From: Methanomicrobiales archaeon
GTDB lineage: Archaea > Halobacteriota > Methanomicrobia > Methanomicrobiales > Methanospirillaceae
Reading direction: 5' to 3'
Assembly (NCBI GenBank): GCA_025358115.1
Contig: JANYKQ010000034.1
Coordinates: forward strand, 1 to 35,652
DNA length: 35,652 bases
The notes under the pieces are model-generated. The model worked only from the letters and a program-made list of their open reading frames with translations. It did no database searches and had not been told where the DNA came from. Position numbers and translations under genes: made by a program. Of this stretch, positions 18,007 to 25,725 are shown one piece after another (the first letter of the stretch is position 1; every line of letters starts with the position of its first letter).

Positions 18007-18098
18007 CAGGCACCTTCTCTGGGCAGGTCATCAACCGATGTGATCTTTTTTGTGCGACCCGACCGGAAGTCACGAGCACTTTTTTTGATTGCCTGCAT
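18006..18098 (-). CDS. Short antitoxin-like protein upstream of the broken toxin
   Basis: 30 residues from ATG 18098 (MQAIKKSARDFRSGRTKKIT, then SVDDLPREGA). The stop TGA overlaps the toxin ATG (TGATG), the translational coupling typical of type II toxin-antitoxin pairs. The small, charged product with a SVDDL-type end resembles the tail of RelB/YefM-like antitoxins. The frame continues open upstream with plausible sequence (STVEILSTPAT) but without an ATG; TTG in that stretch could start a 36-residue form. A TATA-like AAATTATA lies about 45 bp before the ATG. It is too short for confident family assignment. Confidence 0.5.
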   Translation of the reverse strand: MQAIKKSARDFRSGRTKKITSVDDLPREGA

Positions 18099-18308
18099 GG
18101 TTGCCGGGGTGCTCAAAATTTCAACAGTGGAGTATAATTTATTCCGGTAGTTAATTCGGTTATGGTGTGGTTATGTCCGGCTTTTGGCGACCGGCTTACT
18201 TTCTTGAGTGAGGGGAGGTCGGGCGTTTTTCCTTGAGATGAGTATAAGCGAAAAATAACCGGACATTTTAAAAACTCCCACTCGATACTATCTGTCAGCT
18301 GATTCCCC

Positions 18309-18677
18309 ATGGCCGAATACGAACCCCCGAAACACGAAGACAAGCCGGATAAGAAACGCGAGGAGCTCAAAGGGAAAGTGATCGATCTCAAAGAGCTGGT
18401 CGGCTACGCGGAAGGAGCCGTGGCCAGCCGGATGATCATCTCGCGGAAAGCCGGCAACATCACCATCTTCTCGTTCGATGAGAACGAGGGCCTCTCGGAG
18501 CATACCGCACCGTTCGATGCCATGGTCACGATTCTTGAAGGGGAATGCGAGGTCTGGGTGGCCGGGCAGACCTACCCGATGAAGACCGGAGAGACGATTA
18601 TATTCCCGGCCAATGTCCCGCATGCCCTCTCTGCGATCACGAAATTCAAGATGAGCCTGATTATGATCAAGGAGTGA
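18309..18677 (+). CDS. Cupin-domain protein, paralogue 2
   Basis: 122 residues: a charged N-terminus (about residues 1-22, rich in Lys/Glu/Pro) and then a single cupin barrel. Motif 1 carries H65 (GLSEHTAPFDA) and motif 2 carries P100 and H105 (FPANVPHALSA). It is a clear paralogue of the protein at 16754-17098, differing chiefly in the N-terminal tail. AT-rich TTTTAAAAA at 18266-18275 may be its TATA box. The stop is followed after 4 bp by the next ATG, and the AAGGAG at its own C-terminus (18669-18674) serves as the Shine-Dalgarno for that gene, so the two form an operon. Confidence 0.88.
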   Translation: MAEYEPPKHEDKPDKKREELKGKVIDLKELVGYAEGAVASRMIISRKAGNITIFSFDENEGLSEHTAPFDAMVTILEGECEVWVAGQTYPMKTGETIIFPANVPHALSAITKFKMSLIMIKE

Positions 18678-18681
18678 TGGC

Positions 18682-18966
18682 ATGCCCGGCGATGACAAGA
18701 ACGGCTATTACTGCTCGATCTGCGGGGGGATCCCTCCGGACCGGATCACCACGAAACGAATCCTTATCGACGGGAAGGAGACCGGCATCGATCATCTCGA
18801 CTTTATCCTGGAAGAAGTAAAGAAACTCCGGCTGGAGAATGCAACTGAGATCTCTGACGAACTCCTCAAGCGGGTGAAGGTCTTCAACTATGTGCCCACC
18901 AAAAAGACGGCAGAATATGCCGCAGCCCTCGTGACAGAGTACCGGAGATTTCTGGCAGCACAATAA
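18682..18966 (+). CDS. Small protein with N-terminal CxxC, cupin operon partner
   Basis: 94 residues. It opens with YYCSICGGIPPD (C11, C14), half of a zinc-knuckle or rubredoxin-like site. The rest is predicted helical and charged (GIDHLDFILEEVKKLRL, SDELLKRVKVFNYVPTKKTAEYAAALVTEYRRF). There is no second CxxC, so metal binding would need a dimer or a partner. The Shine-Dalgarno AAGGAG lies 7 bp before the ATG and inside the cupin gene, so the two proteins are made together. I do not recognise a characterised family. Confidence 0.8.
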   Translation: MPGDDKNGYYCSICGGIPPDRITTKRILIDGKETGIDHLDFILEEVKKLRLENATEISDELLKRVKVFNYVPTKKTAEYAAALVTEYRRFLAAQ

Positions 18967-19049
18967 TCATTCCGGTTTTTTCTCCAACATCCCGTTCCAG
19001 CGCCGGACACAATTATAAAAAGTTATGAGCACAGATACGGTACCAGCAC

Positions 19050-19976
19050 ATGGATATCCTCTCAATCGTTCTCATCATCGCAGGGCTCTGCCTGTTTGAG
19101 ACGATCACCAGCATCGACAATGCCATCATCAATGCCGAAGTCCTCTCCACGATGGGAGAGCGGGCGAAGAAATGGTTCCTGCTCTGGGGACTGCTCATTG
19201 CCGTCTTTGCAGTACGGGGCCTGCTGCCCTGGCTGATCGTCTGGCTGTCAACTCCTTCCCTTGGTCCCATAGGTGCCCTGACAGCCACCTTCTCTTCCGA
19301 TCCGCTCGTGATTGCAGCCATCGAGCATTCCGCTCCTATCCTCCTTATGGGCGGCGGGGTGTTCCTTATCTTCCTCTTCTTCCACTGGCTCTTCTTGGAA
19401 GAGAAGAACTTCGGCCTGCGGGGGGAGCGCTACATTGCGACAAAAGGGGTCTGGTTCTTTGCGATAGTCTCGGTCCTGCTCGCGGCAATCGTCTGGTTTG
19501 CCCTTGCAAAAAGCCCGATGATCGCGTTCGGTGCGGTGATCGGGTCGACCGCGTTTTTCATTGTCCACGGGTTCCGCCAGAACGCGGAAGCCGCCGAGAA
19601 GAAGATGCTGCATGGCGACATGTCCGATATGAGCAAGATCTTTTATCTCGAAGTGATCGATGCCACCTTCTCGATCGATGGCGTAATCGGGGCATTCGCC
19701 TTCACCATGGCAGTACCGCTGATCATTATTGGCAACGGGCTCGGGGCATTCGTGGTGCGGGAACTCACCGTGCGCAACGTGGATAAGATCAAGCGATATC
19801 CCTACCTGAAAAACGGCGCTATGTACTCCATCCTCGTGCTGGGCGCCATCATGATCCTCGACAGTTTCGGCTTTCCGATCCCCTACTGGGTCTCACCGCT
19901 CCTTACGTTTAGCATCGTGGGCTGGTTCTTTTTTAAATCCACCCGGGCAATGCAGCAGCAGCCGGCAGGGCAGTAA
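19050..19976 (+). CDS. TerC-superfamily (DUF475-like) integral membrane protein
   Basis: 308 residues with about eight or nine membrane helices. The N-terminal signature LFETITSIDNAIINAEVLSTM and the second FYLEVIDATFSIDGVIGAFAFT repeat the acidic-polar SIDNA/SIDGV pattern of the TerC fold, in which Asp residues within helices are thought to bind metal ions. TerC-type proteins are linked to tellurite resistance and Mn2+/Ca2+ handling; the substrate here is unknown. The gene is not clearly in an operon. An inverted repeat CGGGAA-AAAA-TTCCCG (19987-20002) follows the stop. Confidence 0.88.
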   Translation: MDILSIVLIIAGLCLFETITSIDNAIINAEVLSTMGERAKKWFLLWGLLIAVFAVRGLLPWLIVWLSTPSLGPIGALTATFSSDPLVIAAIEHSAPILLMGGGVFLIFLFFHWLFLEEKNFGLRGERYIATKGVWFFAIVSVLLAAIVWFALAKSPMIAFGAVIGSTAFFIVHGFRQNAEAAEKKMLHGDMSDMSKIFYLEVIDATFSIDGVIGAFAFTMAVPLIIIGNGLGAFVVRELTVRNVDKIKRYPYLKNGAMYSILVLGAIMILDSFGFPIPYWVSPLLTFSIVGWFFFKSTRAMQQQPAGQ

Positions 19977-20037
19977 ATCTTTTTTGCGGGAAAAAATTCC
20001 CGGTTGTCAACATTTCTCTCATGTGGCACATTCAGAA

Positions 20038-20047
20038 GAAATATATG
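20038..20047 (+). promoter_or_regulatory. TATA-like box upstream of copA
   Basis: GAAATATATG sits 61 bp before the copA ATG, which would put transcription start near 20068 and leave a leader of about 40 nt carrying the Shine-Dalgarno GAGGGG (20094-20099). The assignment rests on composition and distance only. Confidence 0.45.
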
Positions 20048-20107
20048 GCTGTAACCGGAGATTACCGGCAACAGGATTCTTTCGACCCGTCGTGAGGGGA
20101 TGAAACC

Positions 20108-22537
20108 ATGGAACCGGAAAAGAAGAAGGCCGAGATAAAAATTACGGGAATGCACTGTGCAACCTGTGCGGTGAATATCGAAGAGTCCCTGGCAGGACTT
20201 AAGGATGTAGCCAAAGCACAGGTGAATTTCGGAACGGATACGGCCCATGTTGAATATGACCCGGCCAAAGTATCGCTTGCTGACCTTGAGCATGCGGTGA
20301 AAGAGGCCGGGTACGATGTTGTCAACCGCCAGGTTACGATAAAAGTCGGCGGCATGATGTGTGCAACCTGTGTCGAGACGATCGAAGCGGCCCTGCGGGA
20401 ACTTCCCGGGATCGTCTCGGTGACGGTCAATCTTGGTACGGAAAAAGCCTATGTCTTCTATAACCCTTCCCTGTCGGGCATAGAGGACATGAAAAAAGCA
20501 ATCGAGGATGCGGGGTACCAGTATCTTGGCATATCCGGTGAAGTGAGTGAAGATGCAGAGAAGACTGCCCGGGATAAGGACCTGCATGACAAGTTTGTCC
20601 GGTTCATGGTGGGTTTTGCGGTCAGTATCCCGCTCATGATAGCCATGTGGGTTCCGCTCCCCCTCACCATGCAGCAGCTCGGCTACGTGATGCTCGTTAT
20701 CTCGACACCGGTCTTTGCCTATGTTGCCTACCCGATCTTCCGGGCTGCCTGGCTCTCCCTCTCGCACCGCATGCTCTCCATGGACGTGATGTACGCGATG
20801 GGTACCGGTGTGGCATTTGTATCGAGTGTTCTTGGTACCTTCGGTATCGTGCTCACCCACGAGTTCATGTTCTATGATACCGCGATCATGCTGGCCTCCT
20901 TTCTCATGCTCGGGAGGTACCTGGAAGGGCGTGCAAAAGGCAGGACCTCGGAAGCCATCCGGAAACTTGCCGGTCTCCGGGTCAAGACCGCGATTGTGAT
21001 CCGTGACGGGCAGGAGATGGAGATGCCGGCCGAGGATGTGGTTGTCGGAGACCTCGTGCTTGTCAAACCCGGCGCCAAAGTACCGGTCGATGGCGAGGTC
21101 GTGACTGGTGAAAGCTATGTCAATGAGGCGATGATCACCGGCGAACCCGTTCCTCCCCTTAAGACTCCGGGCAGCCGCGTTGTTGGCGGGACCCTGAACA
21201 CCAACAGCGTGCTTACGGTAAAGACAACCAAAGTCGGTAAGGAGACGGTGCTTGCCCAGATCATCCAGATGGTGGAGGATGCGCAGGGCTCCAAACCTCC
21301 GGTCCAGCGGATTGCCGATGTGGCAGTCACGTACTTTATCCCGGCCGTACTCCTCATCGCAGCCGTTACGTTCATTGTATGGTTCTTCCTGCTGGGATCA
21401 ACGCTCCTCTTTGCCCTCACGGCGCTCATCTCCATTCTCGTGGTTGCCTGTCCGTGTGCTCTTGGTCTCGCTACGCCTACCGCGGTTACGGTTGGTGTTG
21501 GACGGGGTGCACAGCTGGGCATCCTGATCCGGAATGGTGAAGCGCTCGAAGTTGCAGAGAAAGTGACGACGGTAATATTCGATAAGACCGGGACCCTGAC
21601 CAAAGGAAGACCGGAAGTAACCGATCTCATACCGGTTGGTATTTCGGAAGAGACCCTGCTCTCCTTTGCCGCGGGTGTCGAGAGGAACTCGCAGCATCCT
21701 CTTGCGCAGGCTGTTGTCCGGAAAGCGGAAAGCCGTGCAGTTAAGATCGAGACGGGAGAACAGTTCGACACATTTGGCGGGAGGGGTGTTTCCGCAACGG
21801 TACTTTCAGAAACCGTGCTTGTGGGCAACCGTGCGTTCCTTGAGGAGAAAGGCGTCCTTCTTCCCGAAGGATTTGAGGCCCGGATCGTGGCCCTCGAACA
21901 GGAAGGCAGGACTGCAGTACTTGTAGCAGCCGGAGGCCAGTTTGCCGGCGTTATTGCAATCGCCGATCCGCTCAAGGATACGACAGCCGATGCCATTTCC
22001 CGGTTCAAAAAGATGGGCATCCGGATTGTCATGATTACCGGGGATAACCGGAGAACTGCCGATGCAGTCGCCCGCCAGGCAGGCATCGACCGGGTGATTG
22101 CCGAGGTCCTGCCGCAGGACAAAGAGGCCGAGGTAAAAAAACTCCAGGCTCAGGGCGAGATCGTGGCCTTTGTCGGCGATGGCATCAACGATGCTCCTGC
22201 CCTTGCCCAGGCAGATGTGGGCATTGCTATCGGCAGCGGTACCGATGTGGCCATAGAGAGCGGGGATATTGTCCTGATGAACGATGACCTGCTCGATGCG
22301 GTTGCAGCAGTCCAGCTCTCGAAAAAAGTGATGGGCCGGATCAAGGGCAATATCTTCTGGGCCTTTGCCTACAATGCAGCCCTCATACCGATTGCTGCCG
22401 GAGTCCTCTACCCCTCATTTGGCATTACCTTCCGGCCGGAGCTTGCGGCTCTTGCGATGGCTGCCAGTTCGGTTACCGTAGTTACCCTCTCGCTGCTGCT
22501 CACAAAGTATATACCCGACGCGAAGAAAGGGAGATAA
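20108..22537 (+). CDS. copA: Copper-translocating P1B-type ATPase
   Basis: 809 residues. Two N-terminal heavy-metal-associated domains carry GMHCATC (C17, C20) and GMMCATC (C85, C88). Eight membrane helices are expected; the sixth contains the metal-transport motif CPC (C448, C450; VVACPCALGLATP). The actuator loop carries a GE motif (TGESYVNEAMITGEPVP), the phosphorylation site is D492 (DKTGTLT), and the nucleotide-binding domain has HP (NSQHPLAQ) plus MITGDN and GDGINDAPAL. CPC and the C-terminal membrane residues indicate Cu+ export. A YHS-domain gene follows 16 bp later and is probably co-transcribed. The Shine-Dalgarno GAGGGG lies 8 bp before the ATG. Confidence 0.96.
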   Translation: MEPEKKKAEIKITGMHCATCAVNIEESLAGLKDVAKAQVNFGTDTAHVEYDPAKVSLADLEHAVKEAGYDVVNRQVTIKVGGMMCATCVETIEAALRELPGIVSVTVNLGTEKAYVFYNPSLSGIEDMKKAIEDAGYQYLGISGEVSEDAEKTARDKDLHDKFVRFMVGFAVSIPLMIAMWVPLPLTMQQLGYVMLVISTPVFAYVAYPIFRAAWLSLSHRMLSMDVMYAMGTGVAFVSSVLGTFGIVLTHEFMFYDTAIMLASFLMLGRYLEGRAKGRTSEAIRKLAGLRVKTAIVIRDGQEMEMPAEDVVVGDLVLVKPGAKVPVDGEVVTGESYVNEAMITGEPVPPLKTPGSRVVGGTLNTNSVLTVKTTKVGKETVLAQIIQMVEDAQGSKPPVQRIADVAVTYFIPAVLLIAAVTFIVWFFLLGSTLLFALTALISILVVACPCALGLATPTAVTVGVGRGAQLGILIRNGEALEVAEKVTTVIFDKTGTLTKGRPEVTDLIPVGISEETLLSFAAGVERNSQHPLAQAVVRKAESRAVKIETGEQFDTFGGRGVSATVLSETVLVGNRAFLEEKGVLLPEGFEARIVALEQEGRTAVLVAAGGQFAGVIAIADPLKDTTADAISRFKKMGIRIVMITGDNRRTADAVARQAGIDRVIAEVLPQDKEAEVKKLQAQGEIVAFVGDGINDAPALAQADVGIAIGSGTDVAIESGDIVLMNDDLLDAVAAVQLSKKVMGRIKGNIFWAFAYNAALIPIAAGVLYPSFGITFRPELAALAMAASSVTVVTLSLLLTKYIPDAKKGR

Positions 22538-22553
22538 CTGAGGTGATGTAAAC

Positions 22554-22694
22554 ATGGCAATCGATCCGATCTGCAAGATGACCGTAGATGAAAAGACGGC
22601 AAAATTCACCAGCGAGTACAAAGGACAGAAATATTATTTCTGTGCACCGGGCTGCAAGAAGAAATTTGATACAGACCCTGCAAAGTACGCGTGA
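22554..22694 (+). CDS. YHS-domain metal-binding protein
   Basis: 46 residues, too short for many gene callers. The sequence begins MAIDPICKMTVDEKTAKFTS and ends with YYFCAPGCKKKFDTDPAKYA: the YHS signature DPICKM, Y-G-x-x-YYFC and C-xxx-F-DP-Y is complete, with cysteines at 7, 34 and 38. YHS domains occur in or beside copper P-type ATPases and heavy-metal proteins. Here it follows copA by 16 bp, with Shine-Dalgarno GAGGTGA (22540-22546) 7 bp before the ATG. It probably binds Cu or another soft metal and delivers it to, or accompanies, CopA. Confidence 0.9.
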   Translation: MAIDPICKMTVDEKTAKFTSEYKGQKYYFCAPGCKKKFDTDPAKYA

Positions 22695-22845
22695 AAACGC
22701 CAATCATTTTTTGCGCGTTTCAGGATTATTTCCCTGAATTATCTTTTTTTAATCCTGTACCGGAGAATATTGATATAGAAACAATCGTTAACCTTTTTTC
22801 AGCTCAAAAAACCCCAGCAAAAAACATCAGGAAAAAGGCGAAATC

Positions 22846-23448
22846 ATGTCATTTTTCATCATCAGTCCTGAACTCTACGCAATGTTCATTCTCCCGCTCC
22901 TGATCTTCATCGCCCGGATCGGCGATGTGAGCATGGAGACCATCCGGGTAATCTACATCTCCCGGGGGGTCAAGTATCTTGCCCCGGTCATTGCCTTCTT
23001 TGAGATCGTTATCTGGCTGCTCGCCATGGAAGTGGTCATGAATGATCTTTCCAATATCGCAAATTTCTTTGCCTTTGCCTTCGGTTTTGCGATGGGAACG
23101 TATGTCGGCCTCATAATCGAGGAGAAGTTGTCCATCGGTATGGTTATCATGCGGATCGTCACGACCGAAGAATCCAATGAAGAGATCACCTCATTTCTCC
23201 AGTCCGAACATTTCGGGGTCACCAGTCTCGATGCGAAAGGTTCCCGGGGAAATGTCAAGATGATTCTCACCCTGGTGAACCGTGTCGATGTACCCCGTAT
23301 AACGGAGCATCTCCAGACAACAAACCCGCACGCGTTCTTCTCCATCGAAGATGTCCGGTACGCAAATGAAGGGGTATTCCGCCCGAAAAAGCCCAATGCG
23401 ATCACCGGTCTCTTCCATTCGTTCATCCGCCCGAGAAAGAAAAAGTAA
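22846..23448 (+). CDS. UPF0316/DUF2179-family membrane protein
   Basis: 200 residues. Three membrane helices occupy residues 10-90, including the signature RIGDVSMETIRVIYISRGV and FAFGFAMGTYVGLIIEEKL. A soluble C-terminal DUF2179-like domain of about 90 residues follows (GVTSLDAKGSRGNVKMILTLV; VDVPRITEHLQTTNPHAFFSIEDVRYANEG), ending in a basic tail. This is the UPF0316 layout. The family function is unknown; the soluble part resembles small-ligand-binding GlnB/CutA-like folds, which is an inference from the family, not from this sequence. Confidence 0.9.
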   Translation: MSFFIISPELYAMFILPLLIFIARIGDVSMETIRVIYISRGVKYLAPVIAFFEIVIWLLAMEVVMNDLSNIANFFAFAFGFAMGTYVGLIIEEKLSIGMVIMRIVTTEESNEEITSFLQSEHFGVTSLDAKGSRGNVKMILTLVNRVDVPRITEHLQTTNPHAFFSIEDVRYANEGVFRPKKPNAITGLFHSFIRPRKKK

Positions 23449-23575
23449 TTTCTGCTGCTATTCTTTACCATTACCACAGTACCTCCCTTTTTTCAAAGGA
23501 TAATTTAAGTCCCATCGACGCCTAGTGAAGAAGTAGCACTATGTACCCGCATCATTTTTTATCCGGTGAATCCCG

Positions 23576-24592
23576 ATGAAAACCGAAATGCCGTTATCAA
23601 AACCCATACGCCGTTTTCTCAATACAACCGAAGAACTCCTGGATACCGAGATCTCGCTCCTCCGCCAGCCGGATGCTGAACCGGGAGGGACCCTGGTCGA
23701 TATCTACACCTATGACATCGAGCGGAATGTGATCATTTTTCCTGCCCAGTACGTCGGGCTCCTGAAAGATTTCATCATCGCAAAACACTGCACAAACCTG
23801 CTGATCAAGGGAGCGGCTTCAAAAAGAGGCGAATACAGGGTCTGTTCCTATACTGAAGATTCAGTATACCGGGGTTTACGGCAGATCTACCTGGATGCCC
23901 TCAAGGATGAGGCGAGCAAGAAGGCAAAACTCCCGGTCCAGAAACTCATCCAGCTTCTGTTTATTCTCTACATCCATTTCAACGATGATGTGAACGAACT
24001 TCCCTGGAATACCATCATCAATGCCAGCGTGTATCACCGGATGCCCAAGATCCGCAAGACCCAGCTCTACCACGTGATGAAGGAGAGCAAAAACGATATG
24101 GATGAGATGATGGAGCAGGAGGAGATCATTCCCCGCCGCTACTTTGTCCTGAACAAAGCCATGTTTTATTCCCGGGACATGTTTCTTGCAAAAACATTAC
24201 CTGCCGACGAACTGATGCCAGTGCTCAATATCCCCCAGATGAAAAAATTCAATCACCTGGAAGTAAAGGAGATGCTCACCACCCGGTGGACTCACACGGC
24301 CTGGTACCAGTCCAAGGTCTTTGGGGATAATATGCTTGAGATCGTAGACAAACCCTTATCCCTGGTGAACTGGAGTGCAGAACCCTCGCTTGATTATTTT
24401 TACGATCTCTACAAGATCGGGTTCAACCTCACCAACCAGCTCCTTTCCTATATGACCATGAAAGACTGGTACGTCTGGGAAGAACCCAAACATCTCCTCA
24501 TGGCGCATGACAATAAGGAAGAATATGAAAAGAAAGCCCTGAAGCGGATCTTTGGCGACCTCATCGCGGACTCATGGGGGGATACCACATGA
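23576..24592 (+). CDS. Hypothetical protein coupled to a TPR protein
   Basis: 338 residues, soluble, of mixed helical and strand character. No motif, signal or membrane segment is seen. It is rich in charged residues, with a run of D/E-M residues mid-way (KNDMDEMMEQEE) and several Trp/Tyr near the end (TRWTHTAWYQSK, WYVWEEPKHLL). I do not recognise the family. Its TGA (24590-24592) overlaps the ATG of the downstream TPR gene (ATGA), so the two proteins are made from one message and may act together. Confidence 0.75.
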   Translation: MKTEMPLSKPIRRFLNTTEELLDTEISLLRQPDAEPGGTLVDIYTYDIERNVIIFPAQYVGLLKDFIIAKHCTNLLIKGAASKRGEYRVCSYTEDSVYRGLRQIYLDALKDEASKKAKLPVQKLIQLLFILYIHFNDDVNELPWNTIINASVYHRMPKIRKTQLYHVMKESKNDMDEMMEQEEIIPRRYFVLNKAMFYSRDMFLAKTLPADELMPVLNIPQMKKFNHLEVKEMLTTRWTHTAWYQSKVFGDNMLEIVDKPLSLVNWSAEPSLDYFYDLYKIGFNLTNQLLSYMTMKDWYVWEEPKHLLMAHDNKEEYEKKALKRIFGDLIADSWGDTT

Positions 24593-25047
24593 CCGTGAAA
24601 GAGGCGGTGGAACTCTTAAAAAAGGGCTTTGCCTATGCAAAGAGGACCAAATACAAAGAGGCCCTGGCGTATTACAACAAGGCACTCTCCCTCGATCCCA
24701 ATAATCCTGAAGCCTGGTACCTCCGGGCATCAGTGCTGATCGATACCGGGAAAAGTCAGGAAGCCCTGGCAGATTGTGATAAAGCGATCGCACTTGACCA
24801 GAATTATGCCCCGGCCTGGTCGAAAAAAAGCCTGGCATATTATAATCTTGAAAAGTTCGAAGAGGGGTTATATGCCAGCACCCGGGCTGCCTCCTTAAAT
24901 GGCAATGATGTAACTGCCTGGTACCTCAAGGGGGTCTGTCTTGACGAGTTAAACCGGAGTGATGAGGCCCAGGAAGCGTATGGCAAATCCCTTGAACTCG
25001 AGATCATCCTGGATATTGAAGCCGAGAGAAAGAAAGTCCACCGGTAA
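24589..25047 (+). CDS. TPR-repeat protein
   Basis: 152 residues. Three to four tetratricopeptide repeats are visible: AFAYAKRTKYKEALAYYNKALSLDPNNPEA-type units with W-Y-L-R/K and ALDPN-type turns. A single start is debatable: an in-frame ATG at 24574 gives 157 residues, but ATG 24589 is preferred because the G-rich run 24575-24580 lies just upstream as a Shine-Dalgarno and the ATGA overlap with the previous stop is typical of coupling. TPR arrays bind other proteins; the 338-residue neighbour is the obvious candidate partner. Confidence 0.85.
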   Translation: MTVKEAVELLKKGFAYAKRTKYKEALAYYNKALSLDPNNPEAWYLRASVLIDTGKSQEALADCDKAIALDQNYAPAWSKKSLAYYNLEKFEEGLYASTRAASLNGNDVTAWYLKGVCLDELNRSDEAQEAYGKSLELEIILDIEAERKKVHR

Positions 25048-25066
25048 TTTTCATTCTTTTTTTTAT
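25048..25066 (+). terminator. T-rich terminator after the TPR gene
   Basis: TTTTCATTCTTTTTTTTAT follows the stop at 25047. The oligo-T run is the likely end of the 23576-25047 transcript. Confidence 0.45.
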
Positions 25067-25131
25067 ATTCGCCATTTTTCTTCTCCATCTTTCAGATGCT
25101 GATAACTGCTTGTTGCAGAATTGCCCCTTTA

Positions 25132-25144
25132 CGAAACCATTATA
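25132..25144 (+). promoter_or_regulatory. BRE/TATA promoter of ferritin
   Basis: CGAAACCATTATA combines a BRE-like CGAAA with a TATA box. Transcription should start near 25165-25170, giving a short leader containing the Shine-Dalgarno GGAGGT at 25174-25179. Confidence 0.6.
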
Positions 25145-25186
25145 CCGAGGAAAACCAACTACATCGATTGAACGGAGGTTCTCTCT

Positions 25187-25675
25187 ATGATCTCTAAGAC
25201 TATGGAAGAAGCGTTAAACAAACAGGTGAACCGCGAGTATTACTCTGCATACCTGTATCTTGCAATGTCTGTTTATTTCGAATCCGTTAACATGAAGGGT
25301 TTTGCCAGCTGGATGAGAGTCCAGGCAAAAGAAGAGCATGCTCATGGAGATAAATTCCTGGATTATCTTATGGCACGCGGGGGGAAGGTCACACTGGGGG
25401 ATATTGAGGCCCCGAAGGCTAAATGGGCGTCTGCCGGCAAGGTCTTTGAAGAAGTCTATGCCCATGAACAAAAAGTTACCGGTATGATCAATACCCTTGT
25501 GGATCTCGCGATTAAGGAAAAGGATCATGCCACGTTCGAGATGCTCCAGTGGTTTGTAAAAGAGCAGGTGGAAGAAGAGAAGAATTCCAGTGAAATACTC
25601 GAACAGATAAAGATCGTTGGCGATGTTCCCGGCCACCTCTTCTACCTCGACCATCATCTCGGCAAGCGGGAATAA
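25187..25675 (+). CDS. Ferritin (non-haem, FtnA type)
   Basis: 162 residues, the normal length of prokaryotic ferritin. The four-helix bundle carries the ferroxidase residues: Glu in YYSAYLYLAMSVYFE, E-x-x-H in AKEEHAHGDKF, and further Glu/Gln in VYAHEQKV and VKEQVEEEK. No haem-binding Met of bacterioferritin type is obvious. It oxidises and stores iron in a 24-mer in the cytoplasm. The Shine-Dalgarno GGAGGT lies 7 bp before the ATG and a BRE/TATA box about 45 bp before it, so the gene is monocistronic. An oligo-T stretch follows the stop. Confidence 0.93.
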   Translation: MISKTMEEALNKQVNREYYSAYLYLAMSVYFESVNMKGFASWMRVQAKEEHAHGDKFLDYLMARGGKVTLGDIEAPKAKWASAGKVFEEVYAHEQKVTGMINTLVDLAIKEKDHATFEMLQWFVKEQVEEEKNSSEILEQIKIVGDVPGHLFYLDHHLGKRE

Positions 25676-25725
25676 ATCCCAAGCTTTTTCTTTTTAAAAG
25701 GACACTCCCTGTAAAGGATTTTTAG

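Noticed and set aside
19883-20860. 325-codon minus-strand frame across copA
   Set aside because: It is antisense to the N-terminal domains of CopA and the TerC end, with low-complexity His/Arg-rich sequence.
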